Assembly: GCF_024763615.1 (NCBI RefSeq)
Contig: NC_077223.1
Span: 42,346,627-42,410,626 of the forward strand
Length of the DNA: 64,000 nt
Source: Phlebotomus papatasi
Taxonomy: Eukaryota; Arthropoda; Insecta; Diptera; Psychodidae
Direction of reading: 5' to 3'
Part shown: one piece after another, positions 45,401-57,074 of the stretch
Position numbering within the stretch: position 1 is the first letter of the stretch
Layout of the letters: each line of letters opens with the position of its first letter
Notes under the pieces: generated by a model
Database searches by the model: none
Seen by the model: only the letters and a program-made list of their open reading frames with translations
What the model was told of the DNA's origin: nothing
Position numbers and translations under genes: made by a program

Positions 45401-48011
45401 CCCGGATTAGATATAGTTCCCCAATATCAAAACAAGTTCTTTAAAAATATTTGCTTTCTTTCCCTGAGAGAAATCCGAAAAAGTTAAAATAACATTCCGG
45501 AAATGTTAATTTTACCCTGCAGTATTTATCCGAAATTGTTGTAAATGTTATGCTTTTTAGGTGTATTAAGGGTTAAAGTTACCCTTTTTATGTTAATTTT
45601 ACCCTTAAAAAGGTGTAAAATTAACATTAAAAAATGTTGATATATTTTTACACCTAAAAAGTGTTAAGTGAGAAAAAAAGTTAATCGCACCCTGTTTTTC
45701 TTCTCAGTTTTACCTAAATTCTTCCTCATCATTATCTTCTAATAGAGCTAAATACCTTTATTCATTTAAATAAACAACTAAACTAATTTTTAACCTTCAA
45801 GTCTTAATTTCAAGCAATTAAATTGATAATTAAATTTTAATTTGAAGTTCTGTTGTATTCTTTATGTGCTATTTCGGACATTCTCCATAATATTTTGTGA
45901 ATCTCTACAAAACTTTGGTTAATGGTTTACAAGACCTTTCTTTTACCCGTGCGAGATATTTAAACAAATTCCTTCCCAAAAGGGTTGGCTTGTGGCTGAC
46001 GAAGGTGTCATCACTTTCCTCGATTTGTACGGTGAAATTGTGGAAACGGCAGAACAGAGACCACAGAAAGTCCATATGATATTTCACCTGGCTAACAACA
46101 CGGGAGACCTTTCCCACAAAATTATTGCTCATCGCACACTTGAAGGTATGAATTAGATGAATTGTAAATGGATTGTACTCCTTGTTCCTGTAGCCACGAG
46201 CCATCCATCCAAGTGACAAATTGTGTTGAGAAGTCATTATGGGTAAATCCATGCCTTTCAGATGTACCAAATGTTCTTCTGATAATCCCATCGCGACATG
46301 GCGATGATGGAGAGTCATTTGATTTAGTAACATCACCATTTGCCGGACGATTTAACAACACCCAACCAATTCTGCTGGATCATTTTGGTACTCCGGGAAA
46401 TTCGGCATTCTCTAACAATACTAATTTATTTCCCAACAAACTCCACAATCTTCAGCAGCGTCATCTAAGATTGTCGCTATTCAATTACAAGCCATACTCC
46501 ACAGTTCAACATGTGGTAAGCTCAATTAATTGAGGATTTGCTTTACAGCATCCACTTCGCACATTTTATTCACAGCAAACAAATTTTACACCAACTTCCC
46601 AGAAGAAATTCCAACAATGCGAACACAACACTTGAGAAATACCAATTACACCTCTCTTCCAACAAAATTCTCCTCTAACTTGCTTAATTGCATTTTCCAC
46701 AACAATTTCAGGGAATTTTTGAAAAATTAATTTAGAACATAACTACAAACTCACTGACCAAGTCAAATATTAGGTGAGATACTTAAGAATCTCACCTATA
46801 ATAATATCACAAATTCCCATGTCCTCCGATTGGCCCCAAACTTTGCCAAAATGTTTTGCTCACTTTCTGATCACGAATATATGGGTGGCTAAGTGGGGTT
46901 CCCGGCTGTCCATCCGTCCGCTCTTTAGAGCTTAATATCTCCTAAACTAACCTGACAGACCTTAGGATTAGCCGAGAGACGGCTTAGCGTAATTATGTTA
47001 GAAATAATGGTTAAACTACATTTTCATCATTTTCCAATAAAAGCGTCTCTCGGCTTAAGTTGTAAGGGTGTCTAGGGCATAAGAGAAATATCGACTTAAG
47101 GTTTTCGGCGGAGGTCATATATCGGGTAAGAATTGCAATTTGGTGCTTTGATCCCCCACCTTTAATTTCGCCATTTTGTGTACCTACATTTTTGCTTTTT
47201 AAATAGTTCAGTGCATTGCATATTGTATCGATCGAACTCAAATGCCTTCACTGAGAGAAATCCGAAAAAGTTAAAATAACATTCCGGAAATATTAATTTT
47301 ACCCTGCAGTATTGATCCAAAATCGGTGTAAATATTATACATTTTAGGTGTATCAGGGGTTAAAGTAACCCTTTTTCATGTTAATTTTACCCTTAAAAAA
47401 GGTGTAAAATTAATATGAAAAATGTTGATATATTTTTCATCTAGAAAGTGTTAAAGTTATGAGGAAAAAAAGTTAATCGCACCCTTATTTTTTTCTCACA
47501 CTGAGAAAAAAACAGGGGTACGATTAACTTTTTTTCTCAGAACTTTAACACTTTTTAGGTGTAACAATATATCAACATTTTTTAATGTTAATTTTACACC
47601 TTTTAAAGTGTAAAATTAACATGGAAAAGGGTAACTTTAACCCCTAATACACCTTAAAAGCATAATATTTACACCGATTTCGGATCAATACTGCAAGGTA
47701 AAATAAACATTTCCGGAATGTTATTTTAACTTTTTTGGATTTCCTTAGTGCAGTGTTAGAGTTTTCGATTAAAAAGAAGTTAAGGCCCCCGGACCCGAGC
47801 TAGAAGGATTCAATTTTTTTCATGAAACAACTCTAACTCCGGTTCTAATTGTCCGATTTTGATCAATGGGGGAATTTGATGGGAATTGATGGAATTTTCC
47901 ACCGTTTTCACTCCTGAGGTTGGTCATCAACGCTAAGACGGCGGTGTCCGCTAAAAATTACAATGTACTTTTGCCTCTCTTGTGATGTTCCTTATAAGCA
48001 TTGCTGATGAA

Positions 48012-48066
<55 letters not shown>

Positions 48067-51000
48067 TAAGGACAGGTCTAGAAAAATACCACATCTTCTT
48101 CTACATCAAAAGTTCACAAAACTACCGCTATGTGCGCTATTATTAAATACAAAACTTTCCAATTTTCTAGGTTAATTAGCTCCGAATGTCAAACAAAAAA
48201 ACTCAAGTCGCTGGGACACCCCTGCCCAGAGCTATAAGGGGTCAAATTTTAAAAATGTACCGGCCTATATCCCCGGTTCTAATTAATATTTTGACCTAAA
48301 TGTTTGTCTGAAGATTTCTCTGGATGAGCACCTTCAAAAGATAGTTTAAATCTTCGCCACTGGTGGCACTGCAATAGCGTAAAAATTCAAACCAATTTTT
48401 CTCAAAAACGCCATTGGACTTTTTGATCAAATTTTAAGATGCTATAATCTACGCTATTAAGTTTCCAAAAAGTGTCGTGGGTTCACTGTGGTTAAAATAA
48501 AACCAGAGATATGAGTGGTCAAAGTTTACAAAATTCAAACCGCCATATCTCCAGTTTTATTTAACCGATTTTGACGAGCAAGGGCGCAAATTAAAGGTCT
48601 CACAAAACATTATATTATATTATTTAAAATAAAGTTCTCACAAAATTTAATTATTCCTTGATATTTTTGTTGTTCGTTATATGGACACAAGGGGCGCTGC
48701 AGTCAAAAAACCTATTCCAAAACAAATAAATTGAATTATTTCGGTTACCGAGCAATCGATAATATCAAGTTTTGGGGTAAAATTATAAAGGACATTCTGG
48801 TTTATAATCCACCCATATACTATACTCTTTCTGTCAGTTTGTATCTCCCAACCAGTCAGTTCAATAATCTCACCTACAATAAGCTGATCTAAGTTTATCT
48901 GTTCATTTTTATACTCGATTACATAATCTCTTGAATTCTTAGAAGAATTAAAGGTATAATAAAAATAATTCTCAAGCTAAGGTCGAGACAACCTTTAAAC
49001 AAAATCCTGAGTATTGGACATGTAAATTGGAGGAGAGGCTTTCATATTATTTTAACTGACGTTTTCTTATTTAGTTCCAAAAATTTCAATTCAATGTACT
49101 ATTCACATAAATTTTAGCTGTTTAATTATGCACTTAAAACTAGTCATATAGCACATAAGTAATCAATATAACCATGTTATGACCAAGCCATCCCACCTAA
49201 ACATGGTCATTTAAAAGTACCCCAAAGATATCTTCACCCCTTTGCAATTTGCCTCGTTCACACCCTCATCTTCCTGGAGAATTACTTGGGATGGTCCAGG
49301 AGTCTAGAGGGATTCCTGAAGTGTGTGCCTGACATATTTATTGTACATCAAGTGTAATGTGGCCATAGCTAATAAATTAGAGCATCAGCGCATTCACTAT
49401 GTTTCCCCTCGCTTGACTCTGATTATTATTATGAAGCCAGGGAGGGAATGGGAATTCCACATAGAAGACTATGTTGTCGTCAACATCACTACCAGTACAG
49501 GCGATTTGTCCAGAAAGGGCGCGAATCATGGGTGGAAGGTCCATTGAAAAGGGTGTTTTGGTCAAATTGCGGTTTTATTGGTGATAATTCAATTGGATTG
49601 ACCACGAAAAGAGATGTAAAGTGTTGAAAAATTACCTAAAACGCCACAAATATTATAAAATAGTGAAACAGTATTTGAAATTACCAAATAATATCAAACA
49701 AGACGAAAACAATAAAATAAACATTTTGATACTTTAATTTTTTTTTAAGTTCATATTCCCAAATTTTTGGACTCGCTCTCAATTGGGCAATTGGGGCAAA
49801 ATGTCATTAAAATTTTCGAGAGATTTGGTCGTTAAAATCATTTTAAATTAAACAAAAAGCGCTCAAATATAAAGAATCATGATAAAACAATAGGCACTAC
49901 AGCGAATTTAAACAAATTTGCTTTAAAATCAAATGTAAAAATTCTCAACAAAATTTTGCGCCCGATTGAAAAAGAGCCGATTGAGCGAGAGTCTACTGTC
50001 AACATTTTTGAAAGATAGTGGTAAAGTATCCCATGTTTTGCATAAGGACCTCGATAGACCTGAGGATTAGCCGAGAGACGGCTTAATATATTAGAAATAA
50101 TCGTCAAACTGGTCAAACTACATTTCTATCATTTTCCACTAAGTCGTCTCTCGGCTTAAGTCGTAAGTGTGTCTAGGGCATAACGCTCAAACTTGTGACT
50201 TCACTTGATACTACATAATTATCTCAAAAGAACTTGTGCATCACTTACAGCTTATTAGTTTACAACCGAATTAAATCGATTCATAAATCACTGAAAAGAT
50301 CGTCCGAAGTAGCTTATTAGTAATACAATTAATTTTAGGATGAAAACTGCTTATCGGTTGATACCCGATTCAAAACCAATTGAAAGTGATTCAAACTTGC
50401 CATAAATTTCAAAACCTTTCTAACAAGACAAGCTTGACCTTATTAGGTTGAAAAATATGCTGTCTATTAGTCTTTTTAATCTTTGACCTTGAAAATATGT
50501 TATTAGGAATGTTTCAACGGTGTTTTCGTATATAGACAAAATTTTCACCTATACAATCTATAAACTAAGTAAATTTTTCTTCTGTAAATATAAGATGTTC
50601 CGGTGAAGTAAGAAAATTATTTGAGTATTAATTTAATGTGATCATGTTCATTGAGTTCAGTATATGAGACGGATCAATAGTTACGTAATACGGATATGTT
50701 CAAATCTTTTGGGGCGCAGTGTCAATCCGGTATCTTTAAAAGCACACCATGTAGCCTTGAATAATTCCTTTCTATTGATTTATTTTAAGTAAGAAGTTAA
50801 GACCTTTAATGTGATTTTCTAAATCAATTGGAACAAGTTGTAACTTAAGACTAAAGGCTTTGAATGTCTCTGACAAATATGATTTTCAATTGGTTATCAA
50901 TCGGTAATAAATCGGTTAAATCCGTTGTTTTTAAATTGAAATTTAATCTACTCTGGATTATTTGCATATTTTATAATCATGTCGAATTGACTGTAAACCG

Positions 51001-54000
51001 GTAAATATAAAAAATGACATAGTGAAAAAACCATGCAGATAATGGTACTATTCCAAAGAAAAATGAAAAAGAAAAATCCTCTTCCAGGATATTTTTTTAT
51101 CACTTTCCTGTTCTTAAGAGCTTTTGCATTATCGACTTTTCTTTGTATGGTTTCTGTCTCCACTATTTTTCCCAGTCCTTGCCGTATTCCAAAATCTTAA
51201 AACAATCATAATAAGAACCAATCAAAGTCGTTTATGTAAAAGTAGAGGGGAGACTGGGGCAAAAAGTCACAAACGGATATTTTATTTTTTACAAGCTATC
51301 CTTAGGAAATTTACTGCTCTACTACTTTGTGAAAGTCATTTTCCTCTATTTTGATAGAAAATACATTTATTGAGCTGTTTTCTAAAAGATAATTTTGTGA
51401 CCATTCTCAAAAATGCTGGGGCAAATAGTACCAGATATGGGATATTATAACATTTTGATTTGCTTTATTACGGGCTTTCGTAAATTAAAAAAAATAGCTA
51501 GGTGACATGTTTTCATAGGAAATTTATTCCTCTACACCTTTCTAAAACACAGTTTTCTCTATCTGAACGAGAAAAGTGCTTTTCAAGCTATTTTAGAAAA
51601 AACACACAAGAGACAGCTAATCGTTTGACCAATGCAAACAAAAAGCGGTGAGACGCGAAAATGACGTTTCTTCTCGCCGTGAGACATCAGAAATTGCTTC
51701 GGTCACTTTTTGTTCCATACGTTTTGTTACTTTTTACCCCAAGTGGTCATTTTTAATAAAATCATTTCTGGAAAAAAGAATCTTTATAAAAAATTCTAAA
51801 ATAGATAGTGGTTTCATATTCACAGAATCCAAATCATTTAGGAAATATTTACCAGGGCATCAATTTTGGAAAATAAGTAGGTCAAAATTGATATCTATTG
51901 TAAGGAAAACATTTCAAAAATAGGGCTGAAAATTTCGATATTTTTTATTTTCTGAATTCCTTGCTCGAATTCTAAGAAACTTACGACTTTGAAGAAGGTC
52001 TATTTAGGCCATCTATGGAAAAACAAATTCAGCCGCTATTTCTTTTATCTTGGAAGATATTGAATTTTCAAATTTTCAATTTGTGACTTTTTGCCCCAGT
52101 CTCCCCTACTTGAGATCTCTAAGTATATGAGTTAAAAGGATAAGGAACTTTCTGAGTTTTATACTTCGTTAAATGGAATTGGGGATCTACTTAATGAAAT
52201 CGCGCACATTACCACAGAAATTACTCCTACCGTACCTATATATAAATAAAATCCTAAGTTGATCGAGTCTACGAACTACTTACACCACTAACTTCATGAA
52301 TTGAACTAAATTGAATTCTGGAGGGTGTAGGATATCTGACTGACGCGCTTTAAGTATTCTGCAAAGCTTTGAAGCTTTGTCATCCCTTTTCACTATCTAC
52401 AATTTGGACCAATATTACATTTTGAAATCATACTCAATCCCCACGGCTTTAAATGCACTTTTCTAACACATATGCCCCCATTCATTTTTTTTAAACTTCC
52501 CACGACTGTCACACAGGGAGGTTTCATCGGTTCACATGGAAAATGCATTTTGATGCATTGGTCAGTTTTCCATTAATCCAATGATAAATTATCAGTCATC
52601 AATCAATGTGACAAGTTTGCACACGGGATATTTATGAATTCATGGGGCTTTAAATGCATCCTCATATTGCACACACTCGGAAAATTTTACCAACCACCAC
52701 AATATTGGCATAATGACAAAAGTTTTCCACGAAGCCACCATTGTTTGTTAGTATCTAATGATGAATTTTCCATGTAGCCAAACTCTATTTATGCGCTAAT
52801 CTCGGTATTATTTTATAAAGTCACAACGGGCGCAAATTAAATTTAAATCAACTTCCGTGATAAATTCGTCGAGGTGGAATAATCAAATTTTCCTACCACG
52901 AGATGAGGAAACTTTTTACTTGCTAATACAAAATGCACGCCATTAAGGGGGTTTTTAAAAATTAATGTGGAACATCTGCGGATAATATTTTATTATTACT
53001 GTCAAGTTTTGTTGCAATTCCAAATCTTTTGAAAGCATTTGCGGAATCCGCTTCCCACCAGGTCTAATTTCTTTTCACTCAAATTACTCAAATACTCAAA
53101 TACAAAAGGGTAAGTGTGCCAAATTTCGTCCGGCTTTATATTTCGGCCACCTTGAATGTTACTTCGGCCAAACAACTATATTAAATAAAATTAATCTTCG
53201 AATAGGCAATGAATTCTCGTTTCTTTTAAATATTTATTCTTTTCAGAATTAAAATTGTGCTGTAGAAATTTCGGTGTGGAAAAAGTCTTACAAAAAATGT
53301 GACACATCACTTCTGTTACTAAAAATCTTGTAGTTTGCAGTGAAGTATACAAATGATTTTTCTTTTAGGTTTTTTTATTAAAATTTATTATTGCACAGCA
53401 CTTTTACGATTATTTTTATTTATGGTAATAGTGAATCGTCCTTCAAATTGCGAGTGAAATTTCCCAGCTGGATCATGCATTTTATGTAAAAAAAAAATAG
53501 ATATTTCGTGAGAGTCTCTCCAGTTAAGTAATGTTTACTATTTTGGCAACATTTTATGCTTCAAAGCCGGAAATCGTCGGGAAATGGGATCTCTCAAGGA
53601 AAACTCATCAACTTTTCTCAACGCTTTCGGCTCAGGCTCCCGAGCCTTCATCAATGATCAAGTCTAATATAATATTTCTCTCCTGTGATTCGTTTATAAT
53701 AAATCAACGTCAACACTATTGGTTTGATTATTAAGAACGAGTCTCAAGAGAGAAATATTAGACTTGATCATTGATGAAGGCTCGGAGTCTAAGCTGAAAG
53801 CTTTGAGAAAAGTTGATGAGTTTTCCTTGAGAGATCCCATTTCCCGACGATTTCCGGTTTTCCCCATCAATATTATTATCCTTACGTCGCGTCGGTTTTT
53901 GCTTCACAATTTTATGCTTCTCTAAAATTCTTATTTATTTTAGTTATTTTTCAATTTCTATGTCCTAAAATGCCCAAAGAAAAAAAAATATGATGTGAAA

Positions 54001-56405
54001 AAGGCGTTGGAAAAAGTCAGAAAAGGCAAGTCGCTCGCTACGGTAATCTGCGCGTAAATTTTGGATGCCAAGATCATCTCGTGAGGTCTTTAGAATAAAT
54101 TACAAGGGAGATCTCAAGGATAAAGTAGTAAACTCAATATTAAGTTCGTTCCGCATGACGTTTTGAAAATTTCTATCCATGATTTCACAATATAGGTGGT
54201 CACAAACAAGGTGGCCGAAATTGCGCTCAAAGTGGCCGGAATATTATCCAAAGCAATGTCAATATTTTTAATTATTTTTAAACTTCAATTTAAATTTATT
54301 AAAATCAACTGCTTCTTAACATAAACTTTTGAAGCATACCTTACATACACACACGTACAATCATAAGGTCAGAAAGCGTTAACTTGCGTCCACCTTCTGA
54401 ATCCACTGAAACCATTTCACTTTGTCAGACTTTCATCTCCGGTTTTCAGCGCTTTCTGACTTTTAGTAAATTGCCCTAGTATACCCAAAAATAACAGTTT
54501 AAAAAGTTACAATATAAGGTAAAGTACCCTTTAGTCGGCCGGTTCCTCAACTCGGCCAGTTGAATTATTTAACCAATTTTTTAACGTATTATAGTCAATT
54601 TCTATGAAATTTTCACTGATTTACGTTATATATAATATAATACACCTTATAATGTTAAAACGGTAAGACTATATTATAACAAATCTAAGTACATTGAATA
54701 AATAGTCGCACTGGCCGAGTTGAGAAACCAGCCGACTACAGGGTACTTTACCTTACCGATTAAAATGAGAAAATATTTATCATTAAAAAACACAGTGACA
54801 GCACAGTAAATATTTACGTAAAGCCTTATACTAACATAATTTATTCATACTAAATAATCCGCTTTCTCACTTCAATGTCTTTGTCTTTTGCGTTGGCACT
54901 GCAACTGATCCAACTAAAGACTTAATTAATTCAATGACGAGCTCTTGTCACCTTTCAACCTTGTTACCAGAATGGCATCATAAAAACCTTCCTTGTATGA
55001 TTTGGTGAAGATTTTCTGCATCACTATTCCGCCTCTTTCATGGAACGGACAGAGATGCCTTTTCAGGTGAATTTTAATGAACTAATTCAGTAATTGAATT
55101 GCATTTGGAAGGCACCTGGTACGGGAAATGCCGATGCCATGACAACAACCGAGGAGCGCACCATCCTCATTGATGGTACCGAGAGTCTCTTGCTGCTAGA
55201 ATTTTGCAACAGACACAACTGCACTCTGCTCATTTCCGAAGGTAAAATCTAATGTGTCATATTATATGAAAAGCCATTATCTTGCTTTGAACAATTCACC
55301 GTCCATAGTCGATTTATGAAAGTTTTCCATCTTAAGAGCCAATATTATGATGTCAATTCCAAGATTGTACACATTGCCATCAGAGTTATTGAAGGTACGA
55401 AGAATTTTCCATAGATAAATCATGTAATTGAAAACAAAATTATTTAAAATATTAAATGTTCGTCAATAAATAGCGTAGAAGTAAGGCGCTGTGAAGCACC
55501 TTTCAAATTTGGGCTTTTGGGTTTTATTTGCCCTACTTTGAAGTAGAACTACCTAGACATTATCATAATGCAAATTACTTTCACAATTGGGTTCTGGAAC
55601 TAAATTATTATAGGAGTATTAGGGTAAGATCCAGTTCCATTTAGAAATAGGAGAAAAAACCGAATTTCAAAGGAGCTCAAATTTAAAGGTACCTCACTTT
55701 CTTTTAATAAGAAATCCCTTGAAATAATATAGAGATTTTAAGATTTTTCGTAAGTTCTTTTTTCTGTTTCCAAAATAATTTCACTATGAACTAGAAAAAC
55801 CTAAAACTGAAAATAAAAAACTCCTAAAATATAGTTAACCATATCCTGTTATTAATTTCTAAATAATAATTAATATAAATTGTCTATAAATTATAACTTA
55901 AATTGAAAAAGAATATTGTACTACAACCAATATATGATAAAGAAATAGAAGACTAAAATGTTTAAAATGTATCTTTTTTCTAAAATTTACCCACTCTGTA
56001 ACTCGTCAATGTGTTTGCAGTACGACAAACTAAGGGATAGATCATACAACTTTGAAGGATTTATAGATCAAACTCAACTCACTGCTGCGTTTGAAAATTC
56101 ATTTATATTTTTTTAAAGCTCCTGTCTCCATCCATAATATACAGACGAATCGATCTTCAGAACAATTTAATTTTCTTTTAAATTGAATCGTCTTCGGAAT
56201 ATTTTCTGTATCATATTTTTCTGGATTTTCTTTTCCACTTCATGTATTAAATTTCATGGTTGAGGTAAAAAAAAATAAATAAAATTTTGCTTGCAGATGA
56301 AGAAGGACAATGGGGCGTAATTTATGAGAATCGCACTGGGAATGGACTCACTGGAGCTGTTGTGGAGAGAAGGGCCGAAGTGACAGTTGGAGCAATTTAC
56401 ATGTG
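42489..56405 (+). CDS. Ionotropic receptor (IR family), N-terminal six exons, 3' exons not found
   Basis: Exons: 42489..42543, 42821..43038, 45956..46145, 46214..46515, 55112..55241, 56297..56405. All phases agree and the joined protein (334+ residues) reads continuously. Residues 19-130 have the amino-terminal-domain style of divergent insect IRs (VEKYLREVYCIAILW, LIRMSVNLGCQ|IFK, GVITFLDLYGEI). LFPNKLHNLQQRHLRLSLFNYKPY at 226-249 is the usual lead into the ligand-binding domain. TILIDGTESLLLLEFC and EGQWGVIYENRTGNGLTG...VVERRAEVTVGAIYMW are its S1 half. The family forms ligand-gated cation channels in sensory dendrites. Donors are good; the acceptor before 55112 (TTTGGAAG) is weak. Exon 6 ends in phase 2, so a further exon must exist, yet pore, S2 and membrane helices were not found downstream. 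No signal peptide with this start; an in-frame ATG at 42441 adds only 16 polar residues, so an earlier exon may be missing. Subtype unassigned; the GTE..EFC..NCT pattern suggests the 41a/68a/76a-like group. Confidence 0.85.
43201..43745. mobile_element. TIR element in IR intron 2, with tandem 49-bp duplication and internal fold-back
   Basis: Ends GGGAAACTGGAGTAGTTGTAAACATGGGGTAGTTATAAACACTG and its reverse complement near 43702-43745. The left end carries the unit TAAACATGGGGTAGTTATAAACACTG...GAGTGCACTGCTTG twice (43216-43313). Between the ends is a CCCGAAAGCC fold-back (43374-43640), copy 2 of that family. Confidence 0.85.
43746..45083. other. IR intron 2 sequence without recognised features
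   Basis: AT-rich, no gene, no obvious inverted repeat. Confidence 0.4.
45084..45273. mobile_element. MITE, GGGGGAAGTGGGGCAC family
   Basis: TIRs GGGGGAAGTGGGGCACATTTGAAA and TTTCAAAGGTGCCCCACTTCCCCC with TA on both flanks. Relatives at 12091, 23006 and 55480. Confidence 0.9.
45463..45709 (+). mobile_element. MITE, CACTGAGA family, copy B
   Basis: CTGAGAGAAATCCGAAAAAG to CTTCTCAGT, with all family landmarks, about 247 bp. Lies in the IR intron just upstream of exon 3. Confidence 0.9.
46953..47082. repeat. Hairpin repeat TTAGCCGAGAGACGGCTTA, copy 1
   Basis: ACCTTAGGATTAGCCGAGAGACGGCTTA at the left and CGTCTCTCGGCTTAAG...GTGTCTAGGGCATA at the right enclose an AT-rich centre of about 60 bp. 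A second copy is at 50054-50180. Confidence 0.8.
47249..47498 (+). mobile_element. MITE, CACTGAGA family, copy C
   Basis: CACTGAGAGAAATCCG through TTTTTTTCTCA, directly abutting the inverted copy D. Confidence 0.9.
47499..47750 (-). mobile_element. MITE, CACTGAGA family, copy D, inverted
   Basis: Begins CACTGAGAAAAAAACAGGGGT and ends TTGGATTTCCTTAGTG. It is the reverse of copy C and adjoins it with no spacer, so C and D make a 500-bp inverted dimer. Confidence 0.9.
48008..48066. repeat. (ATCT)n microsatellite
   Basis: About 14 uninterrupted ATCT units. Confidence 0.97.
49770..49997 (-). mobile_element. MITE, ACAGTAGACTCTC family, second copy
   Basis: The right end GCCGATTGAGCGAGAGTCTACTGT matches the family terminus, and the left end GGACTCGCTCTCAATTGGGC is degraded. 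The interior (GAGAATTTTTA..., AAAGCGCTCAA) corresponds to 15560-15740 inverted. Confidence 0.7.
50054..50180. repeat. Hairpin repeat TTAGCCGAGAGACGGCTTA, copy 2
   Basis: Same ends and order as 46953-47082 (GACCTGAGGATTAGCCGAGAGACGGCTTA ... CGTCTCTCGGCTTAAGTCG ... GTGTCTAGGGCATA), about 125 bp. Confidence 0.8.
50210..50560. repeat. Dispersed repeat, same family as 25850-26270
   Basis: Shared phrases include GATTCATAAATCACT, AAACCTTTCTAACAA, CTTTGACCTTGAAAATATG and TTATTAGGAATG. No TIR seen, boundaries approximate. Confidence 0.6.
51247..52106 (+). mobile_element. TIR element GGGGAGACTGGGGCAAAAAGTCACAAA, complete copy
   Basis: Both 27-bp TIRs are present (right end TTTGTGACTTTTTGCCCCAGTCTCCCC, followed by TA). 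860 bp, non-coding; open frames at 51648-51923 are without domains. Its partner, 32474-33359, has lost one end. Confidence 0.9.
53107..54478 (+). mobile_element. Pogo-like element with internal fold-back
   Basis: The left terminus GGGTAAGTGTGCCAAATTTCGTCCGGC matches the TIR of 9387-9813; the right terminus is decayed (near GGCCGAAATTGCGC or TTGCCCTA). At 53988-54035 a frame reads YDVKKALEKVRKGKSLAT, the same psq-type start as in the shorter copy. The transposase is not intact. Confidence 0.6.
53567..53857. repeat. 290-bp fold-back with 115-120-bp arms
   Basis: CCGGAAATCGTCGGGAAATGGGATCTCTCAAGG onward to TTTCTCTC is repeated as an inverted, about 90% similar copy ending at 53857; the spacer is about 55 bp. 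It lies inside the pogo-like element. The frame at 53531-53734 runs through an arm and is not a gene. Confidence 0.85.
54516..54754. mobile_element. MITE, AAGGTAAAGTACCCTTTAGTCGGC family
   Basis: TIRs of about 44 bp (AAGGTAAAGTACCCT...CTCGGCCAG and CTGGCCGAGTTGAG...AGGGTACTTTACCTT) with an AT-rich middle. Non-coding. Confidence 0.9.
55480..55715. mobile_element. Degraded MITE in IR intron 5
   Basis: Resembles 12091-12278 and 45084-45273 (GTTCTGGAACTAAATTAT, GATCCAGTTCC, AATTTCAAAGG), with decayed ends. Confidence 0.5.
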
Positions 56406-56581
56406 GTAATTCTACACATCACAATTATTTTTGCAAAACGACTTTGAAATAATTATTATGGAAAAGTTCAGCACGTAACGTGAACAAGATGACAAATTAA
56501 ATAGACAAATGAAACAACATAGGGATACTTGTGATAATATTTGACAAATTGGGAATTTTAATAATTTTAAGAGCTGTATAA

Positions 56582-56988
56582 TGGCGTTATCACACTTGCA
56601 CATTAAAATTTTAATGTGATTCACATTAATTGTCACTTGTGAGTGTCCAAATATGTTATTTGTGTCTTTGAGTCACTTAATATTTGGGGTTTTTCTATTT
56701 ATTGATAAAGAAGTGGACTTGGCCTGCAAAAATAAGTTTAAATTTACCTAAAACATAAATATTTTTCACATTAAAAAAATTAAAGAGAAAATCGCATTAA
56801 TTTTTCGCATTAATGCTATAAATCAATTTATATCAAATTTTGCGGGCCAAGTCTACCTTTTTATCAACAAATAGATCAAATTTTGAATATAAAATGATTC
56901 AAACACACAAATTACACATTTGGACTCTCACCAACGACAATTAATGTGAATCATATTAAAATTTTAATGTGAAAGTGTGATAACACAG
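56582..56988. mobile_element. MITE with 50-bp TIRs, GTTATCACACTT family
   Basis: GCGTTATCACACTTGCACATTAAAATTTTAATGTGATTCACATTAATTGTC is mirrored at 56936-56988. A second inner inverted pair (GATAAAGAAGTGGACTTGGCC / GGGCCAAGTCTACCTTTTTATC) lies at 56704-56870. Non-coding. Confidence 0.9.
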
Positions 56989-57074
56989 TAAGACTCTTGA
57001 AAAAAATTTAAACTACCTCATTTTTACATAAAATTTACTTTATAAAGGCTGTCCGAAATTTTTTTTTTTTTTGA

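Larger units (their letters stand above)
46768..48922 (-). mobile_element. Large module-bearing element, inverted copy with nested insertions
   Basis: Inverted copy of the element at 38655-40480. Its right-end palindrome TTAGGTGAGATACTTAAGAATCTCACCTA is at 46771, and its left-end relic AATCTCACCTACAATAAGC...ATCTGTTC is at 48870-48915. CTCCGGTTCTAATT modules and a GGACCCGAGCTA box are visible in between. Interrupted by a hairpin repeat at 46953, two CACTGAGA MITEs at 47249-47750 and an ATCT microsatellite at 48008. Confidence 0.75.
46516..55111 (+). other. 8.6-kb TE-filled IR intron 4
   Basis: Bounded by donor GTG|GTAAGC and an acceptor near 55111. It contains, in order, the large element 46768-48922 with its nested insertions, MITEs at 49770 and 50054, a dispersed repeat at 50210, TIR elements at 51247 and 53107, and a MITE at 54516. 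The C-richer patches at 49190-49560 and 52380-52980 look single-copy, and frames there carry no recognised domain. A GT...AG pair just after exon 4 would give an intron of only 33 nt and is rejected. Confidence 0.6.

Noticed and set aside
45905..46339. 144-codon minus-strand frame; part (FKCAMSNNFVGKVSRVVS) looked like an immunoglobulin-domain strand with a CAG|GTGAAA donor
   Set aside because: The plus strand over the same bases gives two exons that join in phase with four others into a continuous ionotropic receptor; the minus frame is their shadow.
46516..46548. Possible intron right after IR exon 4 (GTAAGC ... TTTACAG)
   Set aside because: Only 33 nt, below the usual minimum for insect introns, and the continuation does not resemble a ligand-binding domain, while the exon at 55112 does.
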